DNA from: Saccoglossus kowalevskii
Taxonomy: Eukaryota; Hemichordata; Enteropneusta; Harrimaniidae
Length of the DNA stretch: 44,229 nucleotides
Direction: 5' to 3'
NCBI RefSeq assembly: GCF_000003605.2
Contig: NW_003135840.1
Location: 150,203 to 194,431, forward strand
Below, one piece after another: positions 20,847 to 33,644 of the stretch. Under the pieces are notes generated by a model. It did no database searches. It was not told the DNA's origin and worked only from the letters and a program-made list of their open reading frames with translations. Position 1 is the stretch's first letter. Every line of letters begins with the position of its first letter. Both the position numbers and the translations under genes were made by a program.

Positions 20847-22857
20847 TAAATACATAATGTGTTATAATATGAAGATAACAATGAAACGAGTCATTCAATT
20901 AGTTTAACTATTGTAATTACAAAATGTGTAATCATATAAAGAAACGATGCATTGAGTTAATATAGTAGCGTTAAACCGGAAATAGAATATATATTGATTT
21001 GGATTCACGAGGAGGGAATTTCCGCGAAATTAAACACTTCACCCCTGCAGAAATAACAAACTTGAGACAAGTTTGAATATATGAGCACTGCTTGTGATCA
21101 TTATAAAACTAGGTCTAGTAGAGTGTTTGTTGTTTGGTTTAATGGGTTGTAATATGACACAGCTGCTTGATTAACTTGAAATGGAAATACATGAGTTGGT
21201 ACTTCACAGGTCATCAAACTGTGATGCCCTTCCGTGGTAGAAGTAGATGGTGCATTTTGTATTGATCTAACCGAAAGCTGTTTCTTCAATTGGGGATTAT
21301 ATTAAAAGGGCTACAGTGTCCCAATCTCGTCGTTACTAAGGCTAAACATTGACACTGCCTTTGCTATTTTGTTGATAAAGTTATGTAATCATTTTCCACT
21401 GAATATATTAGATACAAGTTGCAAGATTGAATCTCATGTTCCATGTATATATTTTCGTACATGTGCTTGCAATTTTAGTTACTTCCACTCAGGTGTTCGT
21501 CACTGCTGGTGAACAGATTTGTGTCTGAGTCAGTCGTTCTGAACGTGATCATACTAGGCTTTATATATGTTATATTCTCCATGTTGTTTCTGACGCCAGA
21601 GTTTCGAAACGTGCTTGTCCATCTAGTCATTATAAATGCACATTCACTACACGCTATTTCAAGCTGTCTTTTGTTGGAGACACTGTTTTGAAACGCAACA
21701 GGGAACATGTGTGCTTACAGTGGCGAGTTCGAATTTTCTGTTTCATGTTTATATATGTACCTGTTACTTTGAATACAAGGAAATACGAGAGTATTTGACT
21801 TTGAATATCAGCGTTACATTGAATTGCAGCACATATTTGTGTTAATGCATATGACTAATTTTAATCAGTTGCACACTTTTAGATTTTATTTTCTGAATAT
21901 TTGATTGATAGTAATCTTTATTGATATATATATACCTCATTTCATGTTCCAATAAACAGAATTTTTTACTAACATCTCAATCATGGTAGTATTGTCACGA
22001 TTTTCAAAATCGAAATTTATTATTTGATGAAGAGTGATTGAGAGAGAATTATCTTGTTGCCATAGAAACAATTAAGAGTTATACCGCCATGATTATTAAA
22101 TTCCACAAGTTCTTCCAAAAAGAAAGTATGTGATTAATTATACGATTTTTGCCAGCTGCTCACCTATTGACCATAATAAGCTGAGAGATGTGACTTAGTT
22201 ACCATAGAAACAAAAATACACATTTTATCATTGAATTTCTTAATATGAACCAGCCTTCATTTGATTTCGCTGTGGATTATAAACTGCTTTTAGTTTGACG
22301 AGTGACATAGACGTTTGTCAAATCACATATTTCTGAAAAAAACTATTGAGCACAAAATGCAATTTACCACTGGGGAATATGTCATACACGTCACGGAAAT
22401 TAATAATGGTATAATAATAGTTTTCATCATCACATCTATCGGTGTGCTTGAGGACCTTCAATGTAAGGTTTCTTTGAAAGAAACAAGACATCGCACCTTA
22501 AATAAAAAAAGTGAGCAATCTGGTAGGTCTTAATTACAAACTAGATCACAGCAGGCTTCATTTGTCTGATGAACACTGTGAATTATTACCAGGAGGTTAT
22601 TGATAAAAGGGCAAGGCTGCGAATTTCACCGCTTTTTATATGTGTGCAATAGCTAGGAAATTTATTTACCATTTATCTAATAGCTATTTGCAAACGTTTA
22701 ACCTGAACATTTTGTTCATTGTGTGCTCATTTAGTTATATGGACTAAAAAAAATTAAAAGTCGTTTGCATACTGGGGTTTTAGAAATTAACATCGTATAA
22801 TCGCAAAACGGATTTCAACTGTAACATTTATTGAAATAAGTCATCGTTATTCTGTGT

Positions 22858-23012
22858 TGATTACGTAATTATTTTTGTATGATATGATGCGACGTAATAT
22901 GAGTAACTGAAAAAAGTGAGTATATGTTGAGCTTAGAAAGAGTACTTTATCATAATATCTACCTAGTGTTACACTAAGCCTTAACCGTGTGTAAAACATT
23001 TCACGTTGTATA
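22858..23012. repeat. Diverged repeat, copy 1
   Basis: About 150 bp align with 23497-23650: ATGATATGA..CGTAATA, then AAAAAGTGAGTATATGT, then TCATAATAT, then CTAAGCC.TAACC and CACGTTGTA, with many small differences. No coding content. Confidence 0.6.
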
Positions 23013-23033
23013 CTTGTTTTTTTAATTAGCGTC

Positions 23034-23184
23034 GTATAATATGAGGTCATTACGAGGATACCTCAAAGTATGCACGAAAACAGTGCAGCGGAAATATCGA
23101 CCGACGCGCAGCGGAGGTCGATGCGACGGTGTACTGTATGAGTGAATACTTTGAGGTATTCTCGTAATAACCTTATTATTATAC
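23034..23184. mobile_element. Long inverted-repeat element (151 bp)
   Basis: The left arm at 23034-23071 and right arm at 23146-23184 are near-perfect inverted repeats of 38-39 bp; both contain TACCTCAAAGTAT or its complement. The 74-bp loop includes CGACGCGCAGCGGAGGTCGA. This is a typical non-autonomous fold-back element. The target duplication is not clear. Confidence 0.7.
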
Positions 23185-23418
23185 ATCTTTTTTGTCCAAG
23201 GATACATCATGGAAATGCCGAAACGTTTAGAACAAAATCAGCGAACTTCTTTGTGTGGTGTTCGGTCAAACCCTGGTAGCAGCCATGTTTGTTTTTCTTA
23301 TTAGAGGACGCTTACGCGCGTAATCATTCCATATTTGGAATTCACATTTCCTAATATGGTAGGATGAAAATACCACGTAAAATACCACGAAATTAAACAA
23401 AATTATTGACAAATGTAC

Positions 23419-23419
<1 letters not shown>

Positions 23420-23496
<77 letters not shown>
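23420..23496. repeat. AAT microsatellite, about 25 units
   Basis: Uninterrupted trinucleotide run. It produces the poly-isoleucine frame on the minus strand, which is not a gene. Confidence 0.97.
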
Positions 23497-23650
23497 TACT
23501 TTTACGTAACTACGTTGATATGATATGACGTAATACATGTAACTAACTAGAAAAAAAAGTGAGTATATGTGACAGGGAGTGTACTTCATCATAATATATA
23601 TCTCGTGCTGCCCTAAGCCGTAACCTGGTGTAAAAAGCACGTTGTACATT
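23497..23650. repeat. Diverged repeat, copy 2
   Basis: Second copy of the repeat at 22858-23012 in the same orientation, directly following the AAT microsatellite. Confidence 0.6.
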
Positions 23651-25519
23651 TGAAGTGATACTGTTATTGCACAGCGTCGTGTATGATATGCGTCTAATAC
23701 GAAGTACATAACTCGTGTGAAATGCAATGTATGTTTTACATATTTGGCTTACATTTTCCGAATAAATCGGTGAATGTTTATAACAAATTAAACCCTTCAA
23801 TATTGTGATAGGGCATTTTCCGCGGCGATCGCATTGGGATCACAGCTACACGAGCTTTGTAACTTTCATATTTCTGAAATTTCGGCTTTGTTGAAAACGA
23901 ACTCTATGCAGACCGATAGGTAACCCCCCTAAAAAAACATTATATATAATATTTAACAAGACAAGTGTAATTGCATTAACCGTATGTGATGACACTATCA
24001 GAAAAGCCAAATTAGGTCATATTAAACTTCAAAATAAATTAATGTTAACATAAGCACATGGAACTCAACTCATTATTTGTATCTTACAGCACAGCACAAA
24101 AAATGAATCCAGATACCAGTAGGAGCATGGCTTTCGATATCACGCATCGAAGTAACTGCCCTTGGGGTATAAAGACGTTTGTAGACTAGAAAGTAATAAT
24201 AAAGATTCCCCCCTGCGCTATGTTCGGCGGACTCCCGCTAATCGATAATGAATAATTATAATGAAGATGGTAACGTTTCCTTATTAGATTCTTATCTTGT
24301 TAAATTACAACTTTAAAATTTAATCATTCTGTAAAACCCCGCTAATAGATGTAACTTGGTTCCAATTATTTGTTTCAATCCATCGGATATGATTAGTGAT
24401 TTGATTCCGGTAATCCCAAGGTCTAACAATAGTGGATAAGCGCTGGCCTCCACGAGCAGTAGCATAATTGAGAGACTACTCCAATGTCATTATCACATCC
24501 GAATCCTGTGTGTTGAATTGTTTACAACTTATCTTGTGTATAATATTAACACTTCCCACAATACCGTCTAACAAAAACAGCACACACACACACACAGCGA
24601 CATTGGTATTATACTAACGTTGACATTTTGAACTAACACTACCATAAAAACATTTACGACATTGTAAAATTCTTTGGAGAAGAAAATTTATATTAAGAAT
24701 AATTCATAACGAAATGTATTCTATATGCACACAATTGATAATTTTCGTAATTATCGATTACAAGTTTAGTAAAAGAAAAAAAAGCATATTTGCTATATTC
24801 TCTACAATTCATACATGAACAATCATTTAATAGAAATAATTTTACTTTGTAAAAATACTGTACTTTCTGCGTAAAAACGAAAGAATTGCACAATGTCGAA
24901 AACGGAGTATTTATCGTAGTGTTACCTACAGCCAAGTCTGTCAACGTCGTGACATGAATCCTTCTTGATTTGTCAAACAATTTTCTTGCTAGTACAGTAT
25001 TAGCCTAGACTGGAACATTATAAAGTTAGCCCGATATCAAATTTACATAAAATATTATAATCTTACCCATTTAAACTAAGCGATATAATAAAGGTAGGTA
25101 GACTCGTGACTGTACCTGCCCTGTAACACGATTAACCTATTTTACAATGACAATGCCAGCAAAATATTTACAATGGTTGCCATGGCTACACTTGTAGTTG
25201 TTATTGAAGAAATGAGATACTGTAATTCATACAACGAAGCTGAAACTACGTGTGTATAGAGCGGAAGTGGCGTCATGAGAAGGGCGAGATAGACAGAATA
25301 ACTCACACCTTAAATGTGTTTATTTCTGTACACTCATGTCTGTAGGTATATGCCCTAGGATATGTTATGACTGTTTGTTCACAGAGTCGATGTGTGTATG
25401 TCTTGATTGGTGGCCAATGTGATTGAGGCGGTTACATGTTCTCAGGAAGTACTACGAAGACCGATTCATCGTACAACCATAAAACTGCGATAGATTGTAT
25501 ATTGTAATTCGTCAGAAGG

Positions 25520-26960
25520 ATGTCGAGTGCTTTGCGACGATTAAATAGATCTATAGCCTCGAAGCAGCCCGAACAAAGTAGTGTGTCCATGCCTAGTTAC
25601 GACACTGCCAGCAGTGCGGTGACTACTGTTTCCACCATGCTAGCCGGCAAGTGCTGTTTCCGTAACAGCTCGCCATCCCAGCTAGAACATAGGTGTCAGC
25701 TTTTCAAAGTGATTTTATGCTACATGATTCCGATTTTCATATTCATCGTGTACAGCTGCTTTCAGTTATCGGAGCGTCTCACTTTGCAGCAAGAACTCAC
25801 ATTTGTTAAAGAACACATGGGAAAAAGCACGAAAACTAGGCAGCTCGTGGCCAATGTTCAGATAGAAAGGGGTCTGACAGTCATGTACCTGTATAGTCGT
25901 GAAGATAATGTATACGAACTTTTGCAAGACATTTATAACCGAACTGACGCCATTGTGTTGTCCGACAACGGTGCGAACGAGGTAAGTCGGCATCATATAT
26001 GGGCGAACCTTACAGAGTTCAGGCAAGATGTATTGGTTACAAATGTAACCACGTATGACGTTCTAAATTTTTATACTTATAGTATTAATGAGAATTTTGG
26101 GACGATATTTGGGAGAATCTTCGAAAATATGGTTTTCATATCAAACTTTTGGACGCGAGTTGCATTCTACTGGTACGGTCTGTTGTCAACTGATTCATAT
26201 GGTATACAGCGAGCGCTGGGAAGCGCATATTTCTTACAAGGACACATTTTGTCTACCGAGGAATTTATGTATTTTCATGATAATTACTTCCGCGGGCAAG
26301 AACAATTTGAAACTGCTCAGAGTCTCCACGCCACCCTAGGCATGGAAGCAACAATGTCGGCGTCTTGGAATATAAGCAGTATTGTACGTCAAAAGATTGC
26401 AAACCGGGAACCTATAAGTGGAACATTAAATGAAAATATGTGGTTCGAAAATATGTCCATTGTCATTTCACATATTTTTAGCACCGTTGAAGAAGAATCA
26501 AATAATGTTATAAACATTCTAGATGCAAACATTGAGACGGCAGAATTATCAATTATTGTAATCAGTTCACTTATCTGCATCATGCTAATTCTGACAGTGG
26601 TACTGGTAGCCGTGGTCAATTCGTCAATGAAAGAAATACAGGGACTACTATCCTTGTTACGACGACAGTCTAGAGTACTGAACAAAGAGAAGAAACGAAC
26701 AGACATGTTATTAAACTCTATGCTACCGAGAGCAGTTAGCGAAGAACTCAAACGCACCGGGAGAGTTGCTGCCGAAACATTTGATGATTGTTCCATTTAT
26801 TTCTCTGACATCGTGGGATTCACTACTATTTGTTCAACCCTGAATCCGATGGAAGTTGTCGCAATGTTGAATGCCCTGTATTCTTTGTTTGATGCGCGTA
26901 TTGCAATATATGACTGTTACAAAGTGGAAACAATCGGCGATGCATACATGGTGACTTCGG
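25520..26960 (+). CDS. Cyclase gene B, exon 1
   Basis: Encodes residues 1-480 plus the first base of Gly481: N terminus, both membrane segments, NIT region, linker ([15 protein letters not shown]) and the cyclase core through GDAYMVTSG. The donor is GTAAGT at 26961. Confidence 0.94.
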
Positions 26961-29900
26961 GTAAGTGACGAATACGTATATTTAGTTTTAGTATGGGTAT
27001 CGCGGTGAGTAGAATATCGTTAACATATAGCAGATATTCTGATATTTCAATCTCATCAATTAAATTATTTTTCTTGACATTTACCGGTGACCAAAGATGT
27101 TCATGCGGGTTTTTCCAAAAAGATCATAAAATAAAACCAGATTATAAGATCAAAGAAATCTGATCTGTTTTAATAATATCCATCTTACCTTGCAGTATGG
27201 GAACAATGAGTATTAGTTTAGACCAAGTATTATTGATTCAATAAGTGACATACCCATTGAATTACATTGACAAAACTGCGAACGTATTCACAATTCTTGT
27301 TATGGTATGCATATTTGAGATTATCCTAGTTTATAGTCGATTGTCCTCTAAGGACTTGGGAAAGCGTTAAACATAATCTCAGTGTTTGCTCTGAGAAATT
27401 TCGAACTATCGTATGACAGGAAAATAACTGTATGTTATTTTTTCCCAGGCATCAGGTAATTGATTCCTACGTATCTGTTTACATATTGTGAACTTTTTAT
27501 GAAGTATATAATCATGTAACTACAAACTATGTTTAATTACGTTTTAAATCAAACAACCTCTGGCGACAAATGTCACTATACCAATGCAGCTATCCAATTT
27601 GTAACCATACTTTTATTTCCGTGTCGTTCCCAGGAGTTCCTGTACCTAATGGTAATAAACACGTCTCAGAAATTGCTTCATTGGCACTAGATCTGCAGAC
27701 ACAGGTGTCCATGCTATCAGTTCCACATAAACCACAGGAGAAAATGAAAATGCGAATCGGAATTCATTCAGGTAGATCCATTGTTCTTAGTATTTCAACG
27801 AGGATTCATTAGACCCCGAGTTAAAACCACGTTACATTCACCAACATCTCGCGTGATATTTGATTGAGACAGATCTAATTTTTGTTGTCTCGTCAGTTTT
27901 CTAGATGTACTGATGCAAAAAATATTAGAAAAAAATGAAACATTTTTATGATTATAAACAAAAATATGCAACTGGGTATAGATCTTTGTTTCATGTTACT
28001 AAATGATCACAAAGACTAATGTAATAGTAGAGAAAGCGCAGAGAGTTGCGACAATTTCAATCCAAATTGTCCTTCAACTTTACAACACTATAAGTACGTA
28101 TTTCGCTAGTCTTGTTTCCGTTTACCTATTTGTTCATCCGATTCGTAAGTCTTCATTACAATAACATAGTTCTTAGTGACGTCATTTGTGAACTATATGA
28201 TATAGACATACGTCATCTTGGCAGAGACTTTATTAAATACAACGTTCGTTGACATGAGAAGTCACGATTAAACTTACGATTACATATTAATGCTACTTAG
28301 TCGTCAACAGTTTTGATCATGATCATTTTGATCACCTGCATTTCTTTTTCACGGAATATAAATAATTATTTTAGTGTCTTTAAATGAGGAATTTACCATG
28401 CAGCGTATGCCAACAAAAAGTTCTATGAACGTGTGAACTGAATGACGACCACATTTAGCGAGTGATAGAATGACTTATTGATTAAGTGATTGAGTGCTTA
28501 AGCGAGTGAGTGAGTAGTCGCATAATATATAGTGATTCCAGTTACAAAGATAATGCATATATCTAACTAGTTGATGAGAATGCCCTCATTCTTGACATGT
28601 TACCAGTGGGTTCGTTTTACGAATTTCCAATAGTTTACAAATGGTCATCGCGTCCACTGCAGTGATTACCCTATTTCGGAGAATAACAAGTCTCGTGACA
28701 CACTCTCGTGCCCAGCAAGACCTCGGCGGCCATTAACAAATGAGGTCTGTTAAGTTAGGATTGTTGATATTAGTTTAATCACAGTATTAGATATATGGTA
28801 GCCATATATATCGCTTTTGACATATTGAAATACTTTTGTTAAGGGGAAAAGTAATTTAAATTTTTAGCGATTACACATGAATACTATAAAAACGCTATTT
28901 TTTATATTCTATATATGTTTGCATTTTATTTGTCTTGTATTAAGACTGAAATAAGGTGAATGAAATTACAGACTATGTAGTGTCTTCAACAACAATGGGC
29001 AATATTTAATAACTATGATTTCACTTGCCATGGTAAAAATATATTTTTCTGCATAAAAACGTTAGTGTTAAAGCGCGGTGGTCGTCGCGCAGCGCGTGTT
29101 CGAATTTCATGTAAATAAACAATGTATTTTACACGCGTTGTGTACGTCGCTAAGAGTCCCATATCGAACAGGACGCGGCACGACGACTGCCGCCCTTTAA
29201 CATTGTGTGTCTGCAAAATAATCAGTACTTGTGGGAATTTTTGTTTTAATCTAGCAATTGATGTTTTTATGTTTTCTGATGTAAGACAAGTATTAAATAT
29301 GTTTTATTAATTCGTGGTAGAATATTAATGATTGTATGTGTCGTGAACTCAATGGAATTAATAGAAAGTGAAACATTACACAATTGTAATTTATTGACAC
29401 TTAAATCCCGTGTAAAATAAAGAACGGCACATAAGTTTATATTCTTGCTACCATAATTGGACACATAATAATTGTATTATACGACTGAAGCAGACATCAA
29501 GGCCTTAGAAATCATTACTTCTTCCTATCGTACCTCAACATACAGTTCGAACTTACACTAAGGACACAGTTTTTAATTTTTCATGATTTAGACTATTAAA
29601 ATGGCAGTGATTAGTATAGCAAGTTAGACTTAATGTTCACACTATATGCGCGATGTTATTCGTGTGATATGTTGGCATATGTCTGTATAGATGAATACCA
29701 ATCTTCGTGATGATGGATTGTCAAGCTGAGGTCAAAGCAACTCATTATGTAGTTATACGTACAAACTATTTCATATTACATATTTCGTTACTAAATAAAT
29801 GTAATCATGTCTCTTAATTGGTTGGAATATTCCACTCATAGAGTTGATGTCATAAATTCTAAACTCAGTAGTGATTCCGGTGCCTTTGCTTTAAATTGTG

Positions 29901-32900
29901 TTGTATCTTGTGATGATTATCTTTCCGTCATCTGTCAGTGGATACATACTGAAGACTTTGTAATTGTTTGCTGAAAACACAGTGGTGAACGTGCAACTGA
30001 TAGAATTAGATCTCTTGGTCAGATGGAAGCCATCTAAACCACAAACCATCAAATAGTGATAATAGTGTTCGTGAAGTGTAATGGGTGGCGCAGTGAGTGT
30101 TATGTGACAAGTAACACGTGAGCCTGCAGTGGAGACGCGATTGTCGTGATCTTGAGTTGGAATTCTGTATTCTACATTGTATTACTTGTCTGTGTGTTAG
30201 AATGTACAATTTCTTAAATACACTGTTCTTTAAAGCTCATTGTTGATCATGGGCGATCAATGAGTGTACGCTGCCTACAAGTACTTTCACTAATGTAATA
30301 TATGATTCATTTTTAAGGTTCTTGTGTGGCTGGCGTAGTAGGGACAACCATGCCTAGGTATTGCATGCTGGGAATTACCGTCAGCATAGCGTCTAAAATG
30401 GAATCACACGGGCAAGGTGAGTTCACTTACAGACACAGACACATTAGTTGAGTCTGCAATAACCTACGATGTTACGGATAAGGATTAGTTTATCATTATC
30501 TTAGATATCAAGATGATTCATACAAAGTGATTTCAGTTTAAAACTTGGCGATGTAAATCTCTTTTCGAATCGACTCTAGAATCTATAATGCTTAAGCCAC
30601 GCGTGCATTCGTGGTGTAGACGCCATGCATAATCCCGTACTCTACCGCTCCAATAACTAGTTAATATCGATGTTTGTACGAGAATTGAAGCATCGATGTG
30701 AATCATAGAAATGACAACTCTGATTACAATTAATAAAGTGTATATTAGTTTTATAACAGTACACATGTAACTCGGTGAATGATTTTCCATTGCGTTTTAT
30801 CACGGTTTAATCTATATTTAGAATCCCACTAGCGGAAAAGATGATTTCATGATGAATTGAGAAATTCTTCTTGTCTCGTCGAGTCTTCACTTCCTGGAAA
30901 TAAACGGATTAATTTCAGTGTCACCACCTGCTGCCCTTAGTGAAATATCCCGGATGTAACTCACCTCGGGGGGTTTCTATCAGCAACGAATTATGATGTG
31001 GATTTAGACAGTAGTAGTTCAATCTGTAGCTCCTGCTAAATTTTGTCACGCTACTGTAAACACAGCGAATACATAACTGGTCGTTTCACGAAAACATGTT
31101 TTTGTCCAATCTAATCAGTTTCTACTTAAAATTGACTTCCACCGAGAGAATTGTCAAAGTAAATGGATAAAGTAAAAGGTTACTTCATTTTGAAATCAAC
31201 ATCATTAAATTTATACCGCGATTAGAATATTCATAATACTAAGCTCCACGAATAAGATTGTATAAAATTGTATACCAAACACTGCGATCGGGTGGATATT
31301 CTATAGCTTTTAATCAAGTTCGAAATTTGGTCACAACGAACATTACGCTGACAAATGTGTAAAGTGTATTGTAATCAATTAAACTACGTCAGTTGTATAG
31401 CTTGTAATCTCGATAAACCAATGAGATGCCATCCTCTGTGTAATGTCGAATATTGTACTCCGTCTCGCAGATGTAAATAGTTTGACATCACGTGTATGGA
31501 CAAGACTATTGGCACAGTGTGCAAAACATCACTCGAATGGTTTAATCCATTGCTTTTCTTCAAAAAACAATAATCAACAATATATCATTATAAAATGTCA
31601 TCGAGAATGTATTAATTTGTTTACAGCCGGGAAGATTCACGTTAGTCAAGAGGCCTACAGAAGGCTGAACGACTTTGGTGGTTTTGAACTTGAGGAAAGG
31701 GGAATAATAGACGTGAAGGTGAGTATATGTACTTTTTTGACAGTTAGTTGCATTTCATTTTCTTTTCAAATAAGGAGCTAAGCTTCAAATAACTCACTTT
31801 CAATTTTACAAAATTTAGGAAATAAAAAGCAATGTTCTGTCTTATGTTTACGTGATAACAAAACATGGACAAGGATGTATACAAATAATGGACGACGCAT
31901 GGAAAAAGTTGTCAGATAACAACAGTTCCCTAATATGGGGTTATGTGGTTCGTAATATTACTCATAATGCTTTTTGGTTCACGGGTAAAATAAAATAAAA
32001 GACGATCACGTAACAGTACAAAAACACCTTGGAACCCCGTAGGCAGGCCGGTGACACCGGTTCGCACTTAAGGGGGTACCAACCCCCTGCCAAATTCCAA
32101 GGGAAAATCAAAACATTTAAAACACAGAACAAGTAACATAAAACATATATGCGCTGCTGTAAGTGTGTGCAATGATAGCCCACCAAGAGGACAAAACTCT
32201 TGGCTCCTGTGCGTGTACTAAGTTTGTAAATACAATGATGTTCGTTTGTATCGATGTTNNNNNNNNNNNNNNNNNNNNNNNNNNNNNNNNNNNNNNNNNN
32301 NNNNNNNNTTTTTGACAGTTAGTTGCATTTCATTTTCTTTTCAAATAAGGAGCTAAGCTTCAAATAACTCACTTTCAATTTTACAAAATTTAGGAAATAA
32401 AAAGCAATGTTCTGTCTTATGTTTACGTGATAACAAAACATGGACAAGGATGTATACAAATAATGGACGACGCATGGAAAAAGTTGTCAGATAACAACAG
32501 TTCCCTAATATGGGGTTATGTGGTTCGTAATATTACTCATAATATTGTATGATATAATTAATAATATTGAATATACTATAGTATATGATAATATTGTATA
32601 AATATAATTTCCTTTCCGAAATCAATATGAATAGTGAAAATACATACAAACCCGTATGTTCGAGAAGACGGACAGAATAGAATAAAACACGATAGAGTAT
32701 TTACTGATTGAGTGTTGTCGGCGCTGAATCTGTATTATGTCGTTCATGTCGGTTACTGGCCAAGGCATCGTGTGCGCCACATTGAATCGTGTTCATGAGG
32801 CCCACTTTGTTCGCCGATTTGCTCATTTACTGTTTTATGAATGCCAATCGTGTGCATGTTGTCTAATATGTGATGTGCTCGACTAAAGGTTGAGCAAAAC

Positions 32901-33301
32901 AGTATCAATAAAATATTGAAAAATGTTTGATAATTTCCGAAAAGATTGGTATTGCTGTATGCAAAATAAAAACACATAGTAATGAACCACATTTTCGAGA
33001 GAAAAAACGTGCGTGTATTTTAGCCTTGTTATAGGGTCAATACGCTGGACTTTACGAAGAAAAGCAAAACACGGGTACGCCCTTTCAGTTACAAGTAGAA
33101 ATTACTTTTATAAAACATAGCACCTGTATTGACAAACCTCAATGACTCAGATTTCGATTTTGCGTATAAAGTTTTCCAAGTCATTCTCAACAAATATTAT
33201 GATGTGTTATTTTTTAGGATGCAGGACTTATGAAAACGTACTGGCTGTTACGTAAAAAGGGAATATCATCCAAGCACCTAAACACACTCAGCGTTGCGTG
33301 A
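25520..33301 (+). CDS. NIT-type membrane guanylate cyclase, gene B (five coding exons)
   Basis: Joining 25520-26960, 27634-27771, 30318-30416, 31627-31718 and 33218-33301 gives a 617-residue protein with GT-AG introns in phases 1, 1, 1 and 0, as in gene A. Layout: cytosolic N terminus, membrane segment about 62-83, extracellular NIT region about 95-340 ([16 protein letters not shown] fits the NIT helix Q.ERG motif), membrane segment about 343-366, helical linker, cyclase domain from about 418. Both metal aspartates are present (Asp430 in YFSDIVGFT, Asp474 in GDAYM), with guanine-selecting Glu470 and Cys542. The catalytic Asn and Arg are replaced: [10 protein letters not shown] reads [10 protein letters not shown] (Ser549, Lys553), and GDTV reads GITV. 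NIT cyclases are thought to sense nitrogen oxides and make cGMP; whether this one does so alone is doubtful. Confidence 0.92.
27634..27771 (+). CDS. Cyclase gene B, exon 2 (138 bp)
   Basis: The acceptor is CGTTCCCAG and the donor GTAGAT. It encodes [20 protein letters not shown] and onward to RIGIHSG. The frame upstream of the acceptor is intron read-through. Confidence 0.94.
29072..29196. mobile_element. TTAA-flanked MITE, family 3, in intron 2 of gene B
   Basis: 125 bp between TTAA at 29068-29071 and 29197-29200, with imperfect inverted ends beginning AGCGCGGTGGTCGTCGCG and ending CGACGACTGCCGCCCT. The minus-strand frame across it recurs in the copy at 33645-33755 and is not a gene. Confidence 0.8.
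30318..30416 (+). CDS. Cyclase gene B, exon 3 (99 bp, altered catalytic residues)
   Basis: The acceptor is TTTTTAAG and the donor GTGAGT. It encodes [20 protein letters not shown] and then [12 protein letters not shown]. The guanine-contact Cys is kept; the catalytic Asn and Arg positions hold Ser and Lys. Confidence 0.93.
31627..31718 (+). CDS. Cyclase gene B, exon 4 (92 bp)
   Basis: The acceptor is TTGTTTACAG and the donor GTGAGT. It encodes [20 protein letters not shown] and then [10 protein letters not shown], the expected segment before the last exon. Confidence 0.93.
31734..31968. repeat. 235-bp duplicated segment, copy 1
   Basis: Appears identical base for base to 32309-32543. It begins 16 bp into intron 4 of gene B. 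Confidence 0.9.
32027..32102. other. 76-nt segment with nested complementary stems
   Basis: CCTTGGAA at the left end pairs with TTCCAAGG at the right end. Inside lie two more hairpins, CCGGTG/CACCGG (32048-32060) and GGGGGT/ACCAACCCCC (32072-32087). The size and paired ends recall a cloverleaf, and GGTTCG is present, but it does not match a canonical tRNA or its promoter boxes. Confidence 0.35.
32259..32308. other. Assembly gap (50 N) in intron 4 of gene B
   Basis: Exactly 50 unresolved bases, directly followed by the second copy of the 235-bp segment. Confidence 0.95.
32309..32543. repeat. 235-bp duplicated segment, copy 2
   Basis: Begins at the first base after the N gap and matches 31734-31968 throughout. 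It probably reflects a misjoined or haplotypic contig end rather than a biological repeat. Confidence 0.9.
33218..33301 (+). CDS. Cyclase gene B, exon 5 (C terminus)
   Basis: The acceptor is ATTTTTTAG. It encodes [20 protein letters not shown], then LNTLSVA and TGA. The family end motif GKG.M.TYWLLG is recognisable though GKG is changed to DAG. It lies beyond the assembly gap and duplicated segment in intron 4. Confidence 0.88.
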   Translation, partial: DAGLMKTYWLLRKKGISSKHLNTLSVA

Positions 33302-33644
33302 GTTATGCTTCTGTTAATCATCGGGGCTGCCAACCTGATATTGATCGAGGAAGGGAGTGGTTGCTTTTTTACTATTAATGCGGAGTGACATCTGGTCTGG
33401 AGGAATAATCAGACAATGTCATTTTGATACGGAAATACACAAAGAAAATTTGGCGCTAATATTATATAGTAAATTGAAGTATACTGAAAACATGTAACAT
33501 GTTTTTGGTTTATTCGAAGAAATGATGATGACAAGAACAATACAGTATCATTATGCTGATAACATTCAGTAGTATATGGTGTAAACGATGTGACACGAAT
33601 TTGTATTCCACCATGGTAAAATATCAAATATAATATAAAGTTAA

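Noticed and set aside
21475-21708. Opposing frames of about 60-77 codons that look partly coding
   Set aside because: No recognisable motif, start context or splice partner on either strand.
23266-23727. 153-codon minus-strand frame with a poly-isoleucine run
   Set aside because: Generated by the AAT microsatellite; no conserved features.
32027-32102. tRNA gene
   Set aside because: Size and paired ends fit, but the A and B box sequences, anticodon stem and T loop are not canonical; kept only as a structured segment.
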